Assembly: GCF_002093745.1 (NCBI RefSeq)
Contig: NZ_MTSB01000019.1
Location: forward strand, 50,423-114,422
DNA: 64,000 nucleotides
From: Pseudomonas graminis
Lineage (GTDB): Bacteria; Pseudomonadota; Gammaproteobacteria; Pseudomonadales; Pseudomonadaceae
Direction of reading: 5' to 3'
Position numbers and translations under genes: made by a program. The notes below the pieces were generated by a model. It did not search any database, was not told the origin of the DNA, and saw only the letters and a list, made by a program, of their open reading frames with translations. This document shows, in pieces, positions 26,232 through 33,714 of this stretch. The number at the start of each line of letters is the position of its first letter. Positions within the stretch are counted from its first letter, which is position 1.

Positions 26232-26617
26232 TATCGTCCCCCGCCGATCAAAACCTTCAGGTTATCCCAAGTCCAGTTATAAATTTTGTCGCTTAGTAAT
26301 GCCGCCTTGGGTTTTACACATACAGCTTCGGAGTAGCCTTTTAGGAAAAAATACGGAACCCCCTCTTCCTGAGCAATTTTTACTTCAGCACTTACTCCGA
26401 CGGCCGTATCGGTTTTCACACCACATAATACGCAAACGACATCAACTGCTTTAATTCTCGCTCGAGCCTTTGCCTTCCAGTTGTCATCAATGTGTTCTTT
26501 GATCGACCAGTCCGCTAGATCAAAAGGGCTGTCATCAAGCTTCGCTTGGCCGACGAGAAAAGTTTTCAAGACTACATCGTTGTCGTAATCGAAAGAAATG
26601 AATACGCGCGTTTTCAT
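26231..26617 (-). CDS. TIR-like (DUF1863/MTH538 type) signalling enzyme
   Basis: The 128-residue protein is a single TIR-like domain: RVFISFDYDNDVVLKTFLVG, VDVVCVLCGVKT, and VSAEVKIAQEEGVPYFFLKG with the conserved Glu expected at the NAD-cleaving site. This is the ThsB type of TIR used in Thoeris systems, which converts NAD into a cyclic ADP-ribose signal on phage infection. GGAG lies eight bases before ATG 26617. The stop overlaps the start of the caspase gene, so the two are translated in a fixed ratio. Function as the signal-producing half of a type IV Thoeris pair is inferred from domain pairing. Confidence 0.85.
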   Translation of the reverse strand: MKTRVFISFDYDNDVVLKTFLVGQAKLDDSPFDLADWSIKEHIDDNWKAKARARIKAVDVVCVLCGVKTDTAVGVSAEVKIAQEEGVPYFFLKGYSEAVCVKPKAALLSDKIYNWTWDNLKVLIGGGR

Positions 26618-26672
26618 TGAATAACTCCATGTTTTTACTGCGTTTGAGAATTGCGAAATCCCGCTCCATTTC

Positions 26673-26724
26673 AGAGAAGAGTCAACCCTGGGGGTGCTTT
26701 TAGCAGCTCAGGGTTGACTTCTCT
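26673..26724. promoter_or_regulatory. Long hairpin before the TIR-caspase genes
   Basis: AGAGAAGAGTCAACCCTG (26673-26690) and CAGGGTTGACTTCTCT (26709-26724) form a 16-bp stem with a two-base bulge and an 18-base loop. It starts just after the stop of the proline-rich gene. No T run follows on the minus strand, so it may be an attenuator or a transcript-processing hairpin rather than a plain terminator. Confidence 0.6.
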
Positions 26725-26730
26725 ATCGAC

Positions 26731-26847
26731 TTAACCTTTCTTGGGCTGTGGGGCTGGCGGTAGCTCGCGATTTGGCAAAGGGACATCACCTCGAACATTG
26801 CGCATCGGTGGAGGTGGCGGAGGTGGAGGCTTTTGGTCGGACATCAT
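26731..26847 (-). CDS. Proline-rich 38-residue protein
   Basis: ATG 26847 (or ATG 26844) is preceded by AAGGAGATAT, one of the strongest ribosome binding sites in the window. The product is MMSDQK, a run of eight prolines, then MRNVRGDVPLPNRELPPAPQ and PKKG. It overlaps the 3' end of the membrane-protein gene by 62 bases in another frame. Polyproline stalls ribosomes unless EF-P acts, and it also makes a rigid extended peptide. A role as partner or sensor in the neighbouring defence operon is speculation. Confidence 0.55.
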   Translation of the reverse strand: MMSDQKPPPPPPPPMRNVRGDVPLPNRELPPAPQPKKG

Positions 26848-27376
26848 ATATCTCCTTGTTGTGATTTGCTGAATATGCTGGAACAAATGCGATAACTGAG
26901 GCGACAACAGCGTAAATTACATATTTTGAAAACTGGTCTAACTGGGCACTACGGCTGTCATTATTCGTCGCATTTCTCGTTGCACCCATAATATAATAGT
27001 CCATCATGGTCTGCATAAACTGCCCGTTGGCTAGCTCGACATTTCCGCCATAATACTCGAGCAACGACTTCCGGTGACTTTCAAGCTTTTCAGCAGTCGG
27101 GATAACCAAATCGTCCTTGCGGACTCGCCAGGCTTTTGAAAAGTGGGCCATCCCCACTAAGAGATAAACTCCAGCCATAAGATAAGCAGTCCAAAAGACA
27201 ACCCCTTCGGAAGTCTCTACGCTTGGTGCTTTCGACAACAGGTAAGAAAGAAAACTAAGCAGTGCCACAATCATTGCCAACGGTAGATTGAGACGAGACA
27301 TCAGTTTTTCTTTTCGCTCGGATTCTGCGAGGTAAATTTTTTCGTAAAGCTTGTACTCTTCGTCATCTGACTTCAT
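26786..27376 (-). CDS. Three-TM membrane protein upstream of the TIR-caspase pair
   Basis: The 196-residue protein has a charged N-terminal helix (KLYEKIYLAESERKEKL), two adjacent membrane segments (LPLAMIVALLSFLSYLL and VVFWTAYLMAGVYLLVGM), a hydrophilic region of about 70 residues, a third membrane segment (FSKYVIYAVVASVIAFVPAY), and a polar tail. I do not recognise a family; the layout recalls SLATT-like membrane effectors of bacterial conflict systems without matching clearly. It is the first gene of the leftward cargo run leading to the TIR and caspase genes. Confidence 0.6.
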   Translation of the reverse strand: MKSDDEEYKLYEKIYLAESERKEKLMSRLNLPLAMIVALLSFLSYLLSKAPSVETSEGVVFWTAYLMAGVYLLVGMAHFSKAWRVRKDDLVIPTAEKLESHRKSLLEYYGGNVELANGQFMQTMMDYYIMGATRNATNNDSRSAQLDQFSKYVIYAVVASVIAFVPAYSANHNKEIYDVRPKASTSATSTDAQCSR

Positions 27377-27795
27377 GTGCGTACAGTTACCATCCGAGGT
27401 TTGAGCTGTATCATAGAGTCAAAAGGCCATGCTGCGCTAGGGAAATGCCATACAGTGGGATTCGATTCGTGCGTCTAAGCGCTTAGACGTTTTTTGGCAG
27501 ATCCCCGCGCCCACGCTAAACGGCTGCATTGGGTCGAATGGGGCGTGTCACGACCGGCGACACTATCTCTTCCTGTAGTTTTTTCCTAATAGCTACTGAA
27601 TACCATGCCAAAACCTCAAGAGCGTCCATTTATCGCTCTCCAACGGTCTCGAAGGCGTCAGATGCCACTGCAATCCAGCCACTGCGCTGAATCCAAATCC
27701 AATAGTTCAGCTGAAATGCATCCGACAAACGGTTACAAAATCTAAATGACTGTTTCGTATGATATTAATTGCTAGTAACAGTTAGTAAGGTTCCG
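27377..27795. other. Gene-free right end of the GInt island
   Basis: About 420 bases between the membrane-protein gene and rulB without a convincing ORF, matching the short non-coding end described for GInts. The last 80 bases are AT-rich (ATATTAATTGCTAGTAACAG) and contain a short direct repeat, TAGTAA-CAGT-TAGTAA at 27775-27788, which may be part of the recombinase-binding site. The leftward promoter for the membrane-protein gene should also lie here. Confidence 0.55.
27472..27495 (+). terminator. Perfect palindrome followed by a T run
   Basis: CGTCTAAGCGCTTAGACG (27472-27489) is a perfect 18-base palindrome followed by TTTTTT on the plus strand. No rightward gene precedes it inside the island, so it may instead be a protein-binding site or insulate the island from rightward transcription. 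Confidence 0.45.
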
Positions 27796-27842
27796 GAAGC
27801 ATTGCAATCGATAAGCGCGAAAATAGGCTCACGCTTTTCCAT
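27796..27842 (-). pseudogene. rulB: First codons of rulB, cut by the GInt insertion
   Basis: ATG 27842 overlaps the end of rulA by 14 bases, as in intact rulAB/umuDC operons. The frame reads MEKREPIFALIDCN, the start of a UmuC-type polymerase, and then passes into the island, where it stops after nine more codons. The continuation (NCFYASCERV) is found at 19219 on the other side of the island. Confidence 0.85.
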
Positions 27843-28263
27843 GACGGCGCATGCTGTAGTTCACTACGCCCCAGATGACGAGGTTGTCACCCTCAAGGAT
27901 GTGCTTGGACGGGTAGGCACCATTTTCGGATTGAAGTTTGACAACCCCATCCATCATGAAGAGCCGCTTGCAAATAGGGTCCGAATTATTGAGGGCTGCA
28001 ACGACAATCTCACCATGCTCGGCAGTGCGGCTGCGGTCTACGACGATCAGATCCTTATCAAAAATACCTGCCCCAATCATGCTGTCTCCGAGAATTTTCG
28101 CTAGGTACACATGCGGTGCCCGTACCTCGGCCAGCTCGTCCAGGGACACGTGCTTCTCGATGTAATCGACAGCGGGAGAAGCAAACCCAGCTGGCACCTG
28201 AAATGAGTAGAGCGGTAGCTTGATACCCCCTTCAGACAACGGACCAAGAATGACTACGCTCAT
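27829..28263 (-). CDS. rulA: UmuD-like SOS mutagenesis protein RulA
   Basis: The 144-residue protein is an S24-type self-cleaving protease subunit: PAGFASPAVDYIEKHVSLDE includes the likely cleavage region, GDSMIGAGIFDKDLIVVDRS carries the catalytic Ser, and NSDPICKRLFMM the catalytic Lys. After RecA-aided cleavage, UmuD' joins UmuC as DNA polymerase V; here the partner rulB is destroyed, so RulA is an orphan unless another UmuC is present. A LexA box lies 26 bases upstream of the start, and AAAGGA precedes the ATG. Confidence 0.92.
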   Translation of the reverse strand: MSVVILGPLSEGGIKLPLYSFQVPAGFASPAVDYIEKHVSLDELAEVRAPHVYLAKILGDSMIGAGIFDKDLIVVDRSRTAEHGEIVVAALNNSDPICKRLFMMDGVVKLQSENGAYPSKHILEGDNLVIWGVVNYSMRRHGKA

Positions 28264-28288
28264 GATGAAGTCCTTTCTACAAAGTTAG

Positions 28289-28304
28289 CTGTATATATAT
28301 ACAG
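28289..28304. promoter_or_regulatory. LexA box
   Basis: CTGTATATATATACAG fits the SOS consensus CTGT-N8-ACAG exactly and is a perfect palindrome. It lies between the divergent rulA and SRAP genes and could repress both. Confidence 0.92.
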
Positions 28305-28376
28305 TTAACTCTTTGGCCAGCGCGCGGTCAATCGTACTGAAAGGCGTTTTCGACGAGTGACATTAGGGGTGACATC

Positions 28377-29069
28377 ATGTGCGGACGCTACTCGATCTAC
28401 GAATCCATGGACCACTACCTCAAGGAGCTTGCCCCAGAGCAGATCGTGATCAATGGGTACGACCTCCTGCCCATAGAGCGCTACAACGTGGCTCCTAGCA
28501 CTCGGGTTGAGATCATCCGTCCCACCGAGGAGGGTCTGAGTGTCGACAAGGTTCGGTGGGGGTGGGAGCCCTTCTGGACGAAAGGCAAACGACCAGCCCC
28601 AATCAACGCTCGAGTCGAAACCGTAATGACGGGAAAGTTCTTCAAAGAGCTCTGGCCTACCGGACGGGCAGTTGCCCCAGCGAACGGTTGGTTTGAATGG
28701 GTGAAGGACCCGGATGACCCCAAGAAAAAGCAGCCCTACTTCATCCGTCTCAAGAGTAAAAAGCCTATGTTCTTCGCGGCATTGGCTCAGGTCCACAGAG
28801 GGCTTGAGCCCCATGATGGCGACGGGTTTGTCATCATCACGTCGGCAAGCGACTCGGGAATGGTCGACATTCATGATCGCCGCCCGGTGGTACTGACGGC
28901 AGAAGATGCGCGGGCATGGCTTGATTCCGAAACTACACCGCAGAAAGCCGAAGCGTTGGCAAAAGAGCACTGCAGGATTGTTGACGATTTTGAATGGTTC
29001 CCGGTTGATCGCGCAGTGGGGAACGTGCGGAATCAAGGACCGGAGCTCATCCAGCCCGTTGAGCTTTGA
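28377..29069 (+). CDS. SRAP-domain protein (YedK/HMCES family)
   Basis: The protein begins MCGRY, so processing of Met exposes the catalytic Cys2 that forms a thiazolidine cross-link with abasic sites in single-stranded DNA. Further family residues are seen in APINARVET (Asn), APANGWFEW (Glu) and DIHDRRPVVL (His). At 230 residues it is full length. It is divergent from rulA across the LexA box, in keeping with a DNA-damage role. SRAP genes are frequent ICE passengers. Confidence 0.92.
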   Translation: MCGRYSIYESMDHYLKELAPEQIVINGYDLLPIERYNVAPSTRVEIIRPTEEGLSVDKVRWGWEPFWTKGKRPAPINARVETVMTGKFFKELWPTGRAVAPANGWFEWVKDPDDPKKKQPYFIRLKSKKPMFFAALAQVHRGLEPHDGDGFVIITSASDSGMVDIHDRRPVVLTAEDARAWLDSETTPQKAEALAKEHCRIVDDFEWFPVDRAVGNVRNQGPELIQPVEL

Positions 29070-29485
29070 CTGCCCCACGCCTTTGACTTCGACCCGACCA
29101 ACGGCTGTCCGTATTCGTCTGCCCCCGGTAGTCCGCACCGAAAGGGCGAAATGGACTGAAGCAAATGGCAAAGCGAAGGGTTTGAATGGAATGGGGGAAT
29201 AAGGGTAAGTGCCTTACCCGAAAGGGCCGGCGAGTCCGCCGGAAATGGATGCCGAAAGGGTTCGAAAGGCGTCCTCAATAAAAATGAAATTTGCAAAAAA
29301 TGTTACTTAACAGTCACTTGGAGGCTACATTTTTTTACGCGAGCGTGGCAACATCCGATTCTGTCACTGTTTGGATCCAAGCCAATCATGCAGCGTATTA
29401 TGTGTATAACCTTTCCAGGATGGATATGGGTTTCGACTTGTCACGCTGAGCCATATAAAGCAAAAGGCCCACCAATGACTTCATC
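29070..29485. other. Gene-free region upstream of the relaxase, possible oriT zone
   Basis: About 416 bases without a convincing gene. Two inverted repeats are visible: GGGTAA-GTGCC-TTACCC at 29203-29219 and a GGCCGGCG/CGCCGG hairpin at about 29226-29242. DNA just upstream of a relaxase gene is a reasonable place for a transfer origin or for a terminator of the SRAP gene; neither can be proved here. Confidence 0.35.
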
Positions 29486-31396
29486 ATGGGTGCCTACATG
29501 CTTAGTTTCTTCACGCGAAGAAAAGCGTCTCCGATCTCGTCCAATGCTGCTGCAGGCTTTTTCAAACCAGAATCTCCCGACGCGTTGCTGTCGACTTCTC
29601 GACGGCGTCAGTTGATTGAAAACATCTGGCAGCGGACCTCTCTACCCCGTGAGCAGTTCGAGACGCTTTATATGCAGGCATTCAAGAGCTACGCAGCCTT
29701 GGTGCAGCATCTCCCTGCCTCTGAGAATCATCACCATGCATATCATGGTGGCATGCTGGATCACGGTCTCGAAATCGTCGCCTACGCACTGAAGATACGG
29801 CAAATGTATCTGCTCCCCATCGGAGCGCCGCCCGAGTCGCAGGCGGCTCAGTCAGAAGCATGGTCTGCAGCATCGGCCTATGGTGCGCTCGTCCACGACT
29901 TGGGCAAGATTGCGGTAGACGTCAAGGTTGAACTCGCAGATGGCACTATCTGGCATCCATGGCACGGGCCTCTGGATCAGCCATACCGATTCAAGTACGT
30001 GAGAGGTCGAGACTATCGGTTGCATGGAGCCGCTTCGTCGCTGATCTACTCCAATGTGATTCCGGCAAAAGCACTGGACTGGCTCAGCGGGTTTCCCGAG
30101 CTCTGGTCTCAACTCGTGTTCGCGTTCGCAGGTCAGTATGAGCACGCCGATATCCTTGGAGAAATTGTCTCCCAAGCTGACCAGGCTTCGGTGGCACAGG
30201 AACTCGGTGGCAATCCTGGCAGGGCTATGTCAGCGCCCAAACAGTCTATCCAGCGGCAGCTGGCCGAAGGCTTAAGGATGCTCGTGGCGGATAAATTCAA
30301 GTTGAACCAGCCCGACGGTCCCTCGGACGGATGGCTGACTCAGGAAGGCTTGTGGCTTGTCAGCAAGCCAGCCGTAGATCAGCTCAGAGCTCTTCTGCTG
30401 TCTCAGGGTATCGAACACATCCCCTCGTCCAACGCCCCGATGTTTAACCTGCTCCAGGATCAGGCGATCATTCAGCCCAATGGAGAGGGAAAAGCCATTT
30501 GGAAGGCCAGCATCGACAATGGTAGCGGCTGGAAGAACACGTTCACGGTGCTGAAAATAGCGCCGGCGCTGATTTGGCCGAACACCACTGATAGGCCTGA
30601 GACGTATACCGGCACTCTGACAGTGGAATCTGCACCAACGGCAGATGAAAACGAGCCAGCTCCTGCTGTAGGCGAAGGATCTCAACCCGTGAACAGCAAA
30701 AATACGCCTGCAGTATCAGCGGCGCCCCCGGCACCTAAGCAAGCGCCTGCTGCAGCAAAAGATTTTGATGCACTGGACGAGCTGCTCGATCTGTTCCCCG
30801 ACCCGGTAGCTACAGCACCGACTCAACCAACACCCGAGCCGGCAGGCGATGATGATCAGATTCCGTTTTTGCCCCCTCCTCAGGCAGCTACCCGTCTTAG
30901 CCAACCTCGGCAGCTCGTGGGTAATAAGGCAGAAAACCACACAGCCCTAGTCGAAGAGCCGGCAAAAGTCTCGCCGGAAGGTAGCTCAAGCCACGGCTTG
31001 AATTTCCTCACCTGGCTGAAGGGGGGCGTGATCTCCCACAGGATCATCATCAATGACGCAAAGGCACGTGTGCATACCGTGGATGGCACTGCGTTCCTGG
31101 TGAGCCCGGACATATTCAAACGTTACGCACTTGAGCACCCAGACATAGAGCGTGAGGCTAAAGAGCGGGATCTGGAAGCTTGGCAGGTCGTTCAGCGTTC
31201 TTTTGAGAAGCTGAAAAAACATCGCAAGACTGGCGCAGGCCTGAACATCTGGACATGCCTGGTCAAAGGACCACGAAAAAGCAAGCAACTGCGGGGCTAT
31301 CTGCTCATAGAGCCTACCGACGTCTTCAGCGAGGTGCCTTATGACAACCCAGTCGTCAGCTTGGCAGAATTGGTAGACAAGGACACATCTGAATGA
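29486..31396 (+). CDS. MobH-family conjugative relaxase
   Basis: The 636-residue protein has the MobH/TraI_2 signature: HHHAYHGGMLDHGLEIVAYA, then the HD motif in YGALVHDLGKIAVDVKVE. A low-complexity Pro/Ala linker (about residues 400-490) leads to a conserved C-terminal domain (NFLTWLKGGVISHRIIINDA, then DGTAFLVSPDIFKRYA). It nicks DNA at the ICE transfer origin. Start may be ATG 29486 or 29498 (MLSFFTRRK); neither has a strong ribosome binding site. Its end overlaps the integrase start. It is intact, although its secretion channel is ruined. Confidence 0.88.
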   Translation: MGAYMLSFFTRRKASPISSNAAAGFFKPESPDALLSTSRRRQLIENIWQRTSLPREQFETLYMQAFKSYAALVQHLPASENHHHAYHGGMLDHGLEIVAYALKIRQMYLLPIGAPPESQAAQSEAWSAASAYGALVHDLGKIAVDVKVELADGTIWHPWHGPLDQPYRFKYVRGRDYRLHGAASSLIYSNVIPAKALDWLSGFPELWSQLVFAFAGQYEHADILGEIVSQADQASVAQELGGNPGRAMSAPKQSIQRQLAEGLRMLVADKFKLNQPDGPSDGWLTQEGLWLVSKPAVDQLRALLLSQGIEHIPSSNAPMFNLLQDQAIIQPNGEGKAIWKASIDNGSGWKNTFTVLKIAPALIWPNTTDRPETYTGTLTVESAPTADENEPAPAVGEGSQPVNSKNTPAVSAAPPAPKQAPAAAKDFDALDELLDLFPDPVATAPTQPTPEPAGDDDQIPFLPPPQAATRLSQPRQLVGNKAENHTALVEEPAKVSPEGSSSHGLNFLTWLKGGVISHRIIINDAKARVHTVDGTAFLVSPDIFKRYALEHPDIEREAKERDLEAWQVVQRSFEKLKKHRKTGAGLNIWTCLVKGPRKSKQLRGYLLIEPTDVFSEVPYDNPVVSLAELVDKDTSE

Positions 31397-32796
31397 AACC
31401 GATGACGCTTCCGGAACTGACCCAGGAATACATACTCACTCATGACCTGAGGCCCGACACCGTCAAGATCTATTGGGCTGCCACAAAATCCTACGTCAGA
31501 TTCTTCGGCGACTGCCTTGCCTGTGAGACGACCCACCGCGACATGCTTGACTGGCGCAGGTCTGAGCTCGAGCGGATCTCCAAGCGCAGCTGGAACACGT
31601 ACTCCAGCCATTTGCGCACCATATACGGCTATGCAATCGAGCACGGTCTGCTGGATCTGGTTGTTAACCCACTTAAAAACACGCGTGTGATGCCGCCCAA
31701 GCGCCCAAAAAAGACAGTAGCGAACGACGCAAGCGTCCGCGCTCGTAACTGGCTGAGGATGCTGACCGCAGAGGAGCGTGCCACCGCAAAACGGACAGAA
31801 ATCACACCTGCCTGGTTCTGGCTGAGCGTGTTCGAAACGTTCTACTACACGGGGATCAGGCTCAACGCGCTGCTATGCCTGAGATATGCGGATGTATACA
31901 TGCGCGACCGGCTGATCAGAGTCAGAGGCGAAACGGAGAAGACTCATCGTGAGTTCCTGATTCCTATCCCGGACGGCCTGATGGCTCAGCTAGAAACGCT
32001 TATGCACGCAGCGAAGGCCTTGAGGTTCCAGCCTGGTGAACAGTTGTTCAACGTAAACAGATTTTCAGGCCACTACCGCCGCCATGAGATGAACTCCAAC
32101 CAAGTCGAGGCGATGTATAAAAAACTCACTGCGATGACCGGTATACGGATGACGCCTCACCGATTCCGACACACGATCGCCAGTGAGCTAATGACGCTAC
32201 CGGAGCGCAACATCTATCTGACCAAGAAATTGCTGAACCACTCGAATATAGCTACCACGATGGATTACATCGAACCCGACTACGACATGATGCGGGAGGT
32301 GATGAATGAACGAGGAAAGCGGCCGACCAAAATCAGCTACATGGCAAAACCGGATGCGACGCTGCGTGCTGATAGACACCGATCAATATCTGCTCCAGTT
32401 AAGGACTTGACTCCGTCAACTACGACTCGCGAAACAACTGCGAAAGCCGAAAGCTCAGCTGGCCGGGCCTTGGCCAGGCCCCTCGCGCTGCCTACACAGG
32501 TCTCGAGCATGAGCCCATCAACTGCTCCAGGTACCAGGACAGTGACCCGCGACGAGACGCCCTCACCCGCTAGTGACCGCGACACCGCAGTCAGCCAGCT
32601 ACCGTTAGGCTGCTCCAGTCCGGAAGATCTGTTGAGAAGCTTGGGGGAACTCACCAGGTGGGTACAGAACAACATTGCCGGCGGAGGACCTGGTGCTGAA
32701 CCAGTGATCGAGGAAAGACCTGTCCCAAGCCAGGATGCTCGGCATCTACGCCCGGAAATGCTGGAATTGGCCGGATGGATCGGCAGGTCAGGCTGA
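31393..32796 (+). CDS. int: ICE tyrosine integrase
   Basis: The 467-residue recombinase has an N-terminal core-binding domain and a full active site: Arg in YYTGIRLNALLCL, Lys in RGETEKTHREF, HRFRH, LLNHSNIATTMDYIE with the second His and the nucleophilic Tyr. The last 130 residues are a low-complexity, probably disordered extension. ATGA overlap with the relaxase gene is usual at the tRNA-proximal end of this ICE family. The integrase lies about 330 bases from the nearest tRNA gene. Confidence 0.88.
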   Translation: MKPMTLPELTQEYILTHDLRPDTVKIYWAATKSYVRFFGDCLACETTHRDMLDWRRSELERISKRSWNTYSSHLRTIYGYAIEHGLLDLVVNPLKNTRVMPPKRPKKTVANDASVRARNWLRMLTAEERATAKRTEITPAWFWLSVFETFYYTGIRLNALLCLRYADVYMRDRLIRVRGETEKTHREFLIPIPDGLMAQLETLMHAAKALRFQPGEQLFNVNRFSGHYRRHEMNSNQVEAMYKKLTAMTGIRMTPHRFRHTIASELMTLPERNIYLTKKLLNHSNIATTMDYIEPDYDMMREVMNERGKRPTKISYMAKPDATLRADRHRSISAPVKDLTPSTTTRETTAKAESSAGRALARPLALPTQVSSMSPSTAPGTRTVTRDETPSPASDRDTAVSQLPLGCSSPEDLLRSLGELTRWVQNNIAGGGPGAEPVIEERPVPSQDARHLRPEMLELAGWIGRSG

Positions 32797-32930
32797 TCAC
32801 CTGCGTTGGGAATTTGTAAAAAGACTCAATCTGCCATTATCAGCAGATGCATCGCGATGCCGATTATTTAGTTATCAGGCCTAATGACTACTTCATGTGG
32901 GCCGATACACGCGCAGCACAGCATTTTTTG

Positions 32931-32977
32931 CCAAAAAAAACGCCCCGTACACAAGCTTTCGCTCGGTACGGGGCGCT
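32931..32977 (-). terminator. Terminator of the leftward tRNA operon
   Basis: On the minus strand GCGCCCCGTAC and GTACGGGGCG form a GC-rich stem followed by eight T. It lies 146 bases after the 3' end of the first tRNA-Pro. Confidence 0.85.
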
Positions 32978-33122
32978 CCAATTTGACATCACAGCTTGCT
33001 GGCGCTATGTTTCGCGACAGACGGCTGCTTGTTTGGGTATAAGACCCCTCATACGGTAAAGCCTGCCTCAACTGAGACATGAACACCCATCAAGGTCCTA
33101 AAGATACAGCCACAACAGTGTT

Positions 33123-33199
33123 TGGTCGGGGTAAGGGGATTCGAACTCCTGACATCCTGCTCCCAAAGCAGGCGCGCTACCGGACTGCGCTATACCCCG
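33123..33199 (-). tRNA. tRNA-Pro(UGG), extra copy next to the ICE
   Basis: The complement is a complete 77-base tRNA: CGGGGTATAGCGCAG start, anticodon stem-loop CTGCTTTGGGAGCAG with anticodon TGG, T-arm GTTCGAATC, and encoded CCA. It is identical to the copy at 33376-33452. Its 3' end faces the integrase, so it may be, or derive from, the attachment site. Confidence 0.95.
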
Positions 33200-33294
33200 G
33201 TAAATCAAGGCACCTCAACCAGCTGCCTGCGACCTGATACAAGTGGCATCAGATCTTTAAGATTCGGCTCCAAGGTGAACCTTGAAGCCAAAAA

Positions 33295-33370
33295 TGGTGG
33301 GTCGTGTGGGATTCGAACCTACGACCAATTGGTTAAAAGCCAACTGCTCTACCAACTGAGCTAACGACCC
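33295..33370 (-). tRNA. tRNA-Lys(UUU)
   Basis: The complement begins GGGTCGTTAGCTCAGTTGG, has anticodon loop CTTTTAA (anticodon TTT), T-arm GTTCGAATC, and ends ACCCACCA. In Pseudomonas the tRNA-Lys beside clpB is a known attachment site for PAPI-1-like ICEs. Confidence 0.95.
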
Positions 33371-33375
33371 AAATA

Positions 33376-33452
33376 TGGTCGGGGTAAGGGGATTCGAACT
33401 CCTGACATCCTGCTCCCAAAGCAGGCGCGCTACCGGACTGCGCTATACCCCG
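33376..33452 (-). tRNA. tRNA-Pro(UGG)
   Basis: Same 77-base sequence as the copy at 33123-33199, with anticodon TGG and encoded CCA. This copy, between tRNA-Lys and tRNA-Asn, is in the position expected from other Pseudomonas genomes. Confidence 0.95.
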
Positions 33453-33481
33453 ACTGAAACTGCACTGAACCTTGCGAAATC

Positions 33482-33557
<76 letters not shown>

Positions 33558-33686
33558 ACTATCGATTTCAGATCCAGCTTTACAACCTGTTGCCTTGAAA
33601 CCAGCGTGCTGTTAACTCGTTGATTTCAATCTCATCGACCTTTGCGCTTCGTTTGTATCGTTGCGTTCACGTCTCTGAGGCGCGCT

Positions 33687-33714
33687 ATTCTACAATTTTA
33701 AAAACACCTGTCAA
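33687..33714 (-). promoter_or_regulatory. Promoter of the tRNA operon
   Basis: On the minus strand TTGACA (33714-33709) and TAGAAT (33692-33687) are 16 bases apart, followed by a GC-rich discriminator (AGCGCGCCTC) typical of stringently controlled stable-RNA promoters. Confidence 0.8.

Larger units (their letters stand above)
19208..27812. mobile_element. GInt genomic island inserted in rulB
   Basis: The island has the tripartite GInt layout known from Pseudomonas and other bacteria: a ginABCD operon at one end, cargo, and a short gene-free end. It interrupts rulB after the codons for ALIDCN. Flanking imperfect direct repeats are visible: GAAGCAGTTGAT at 19208-19219 and GAAGCATTGCAATCGAT at 27796-27812 on the plus strand; TTGCAATC also occurs at both ends (19227-19234 and 27802-27809). 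All four gin genes look intact, so the island may still be mobile even though the host ICE is decayed. Cargo: a RyR-like protein, a TIR-caspase pair, a membrane protein and a proline-rich peptide. Confidence 0.85.
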
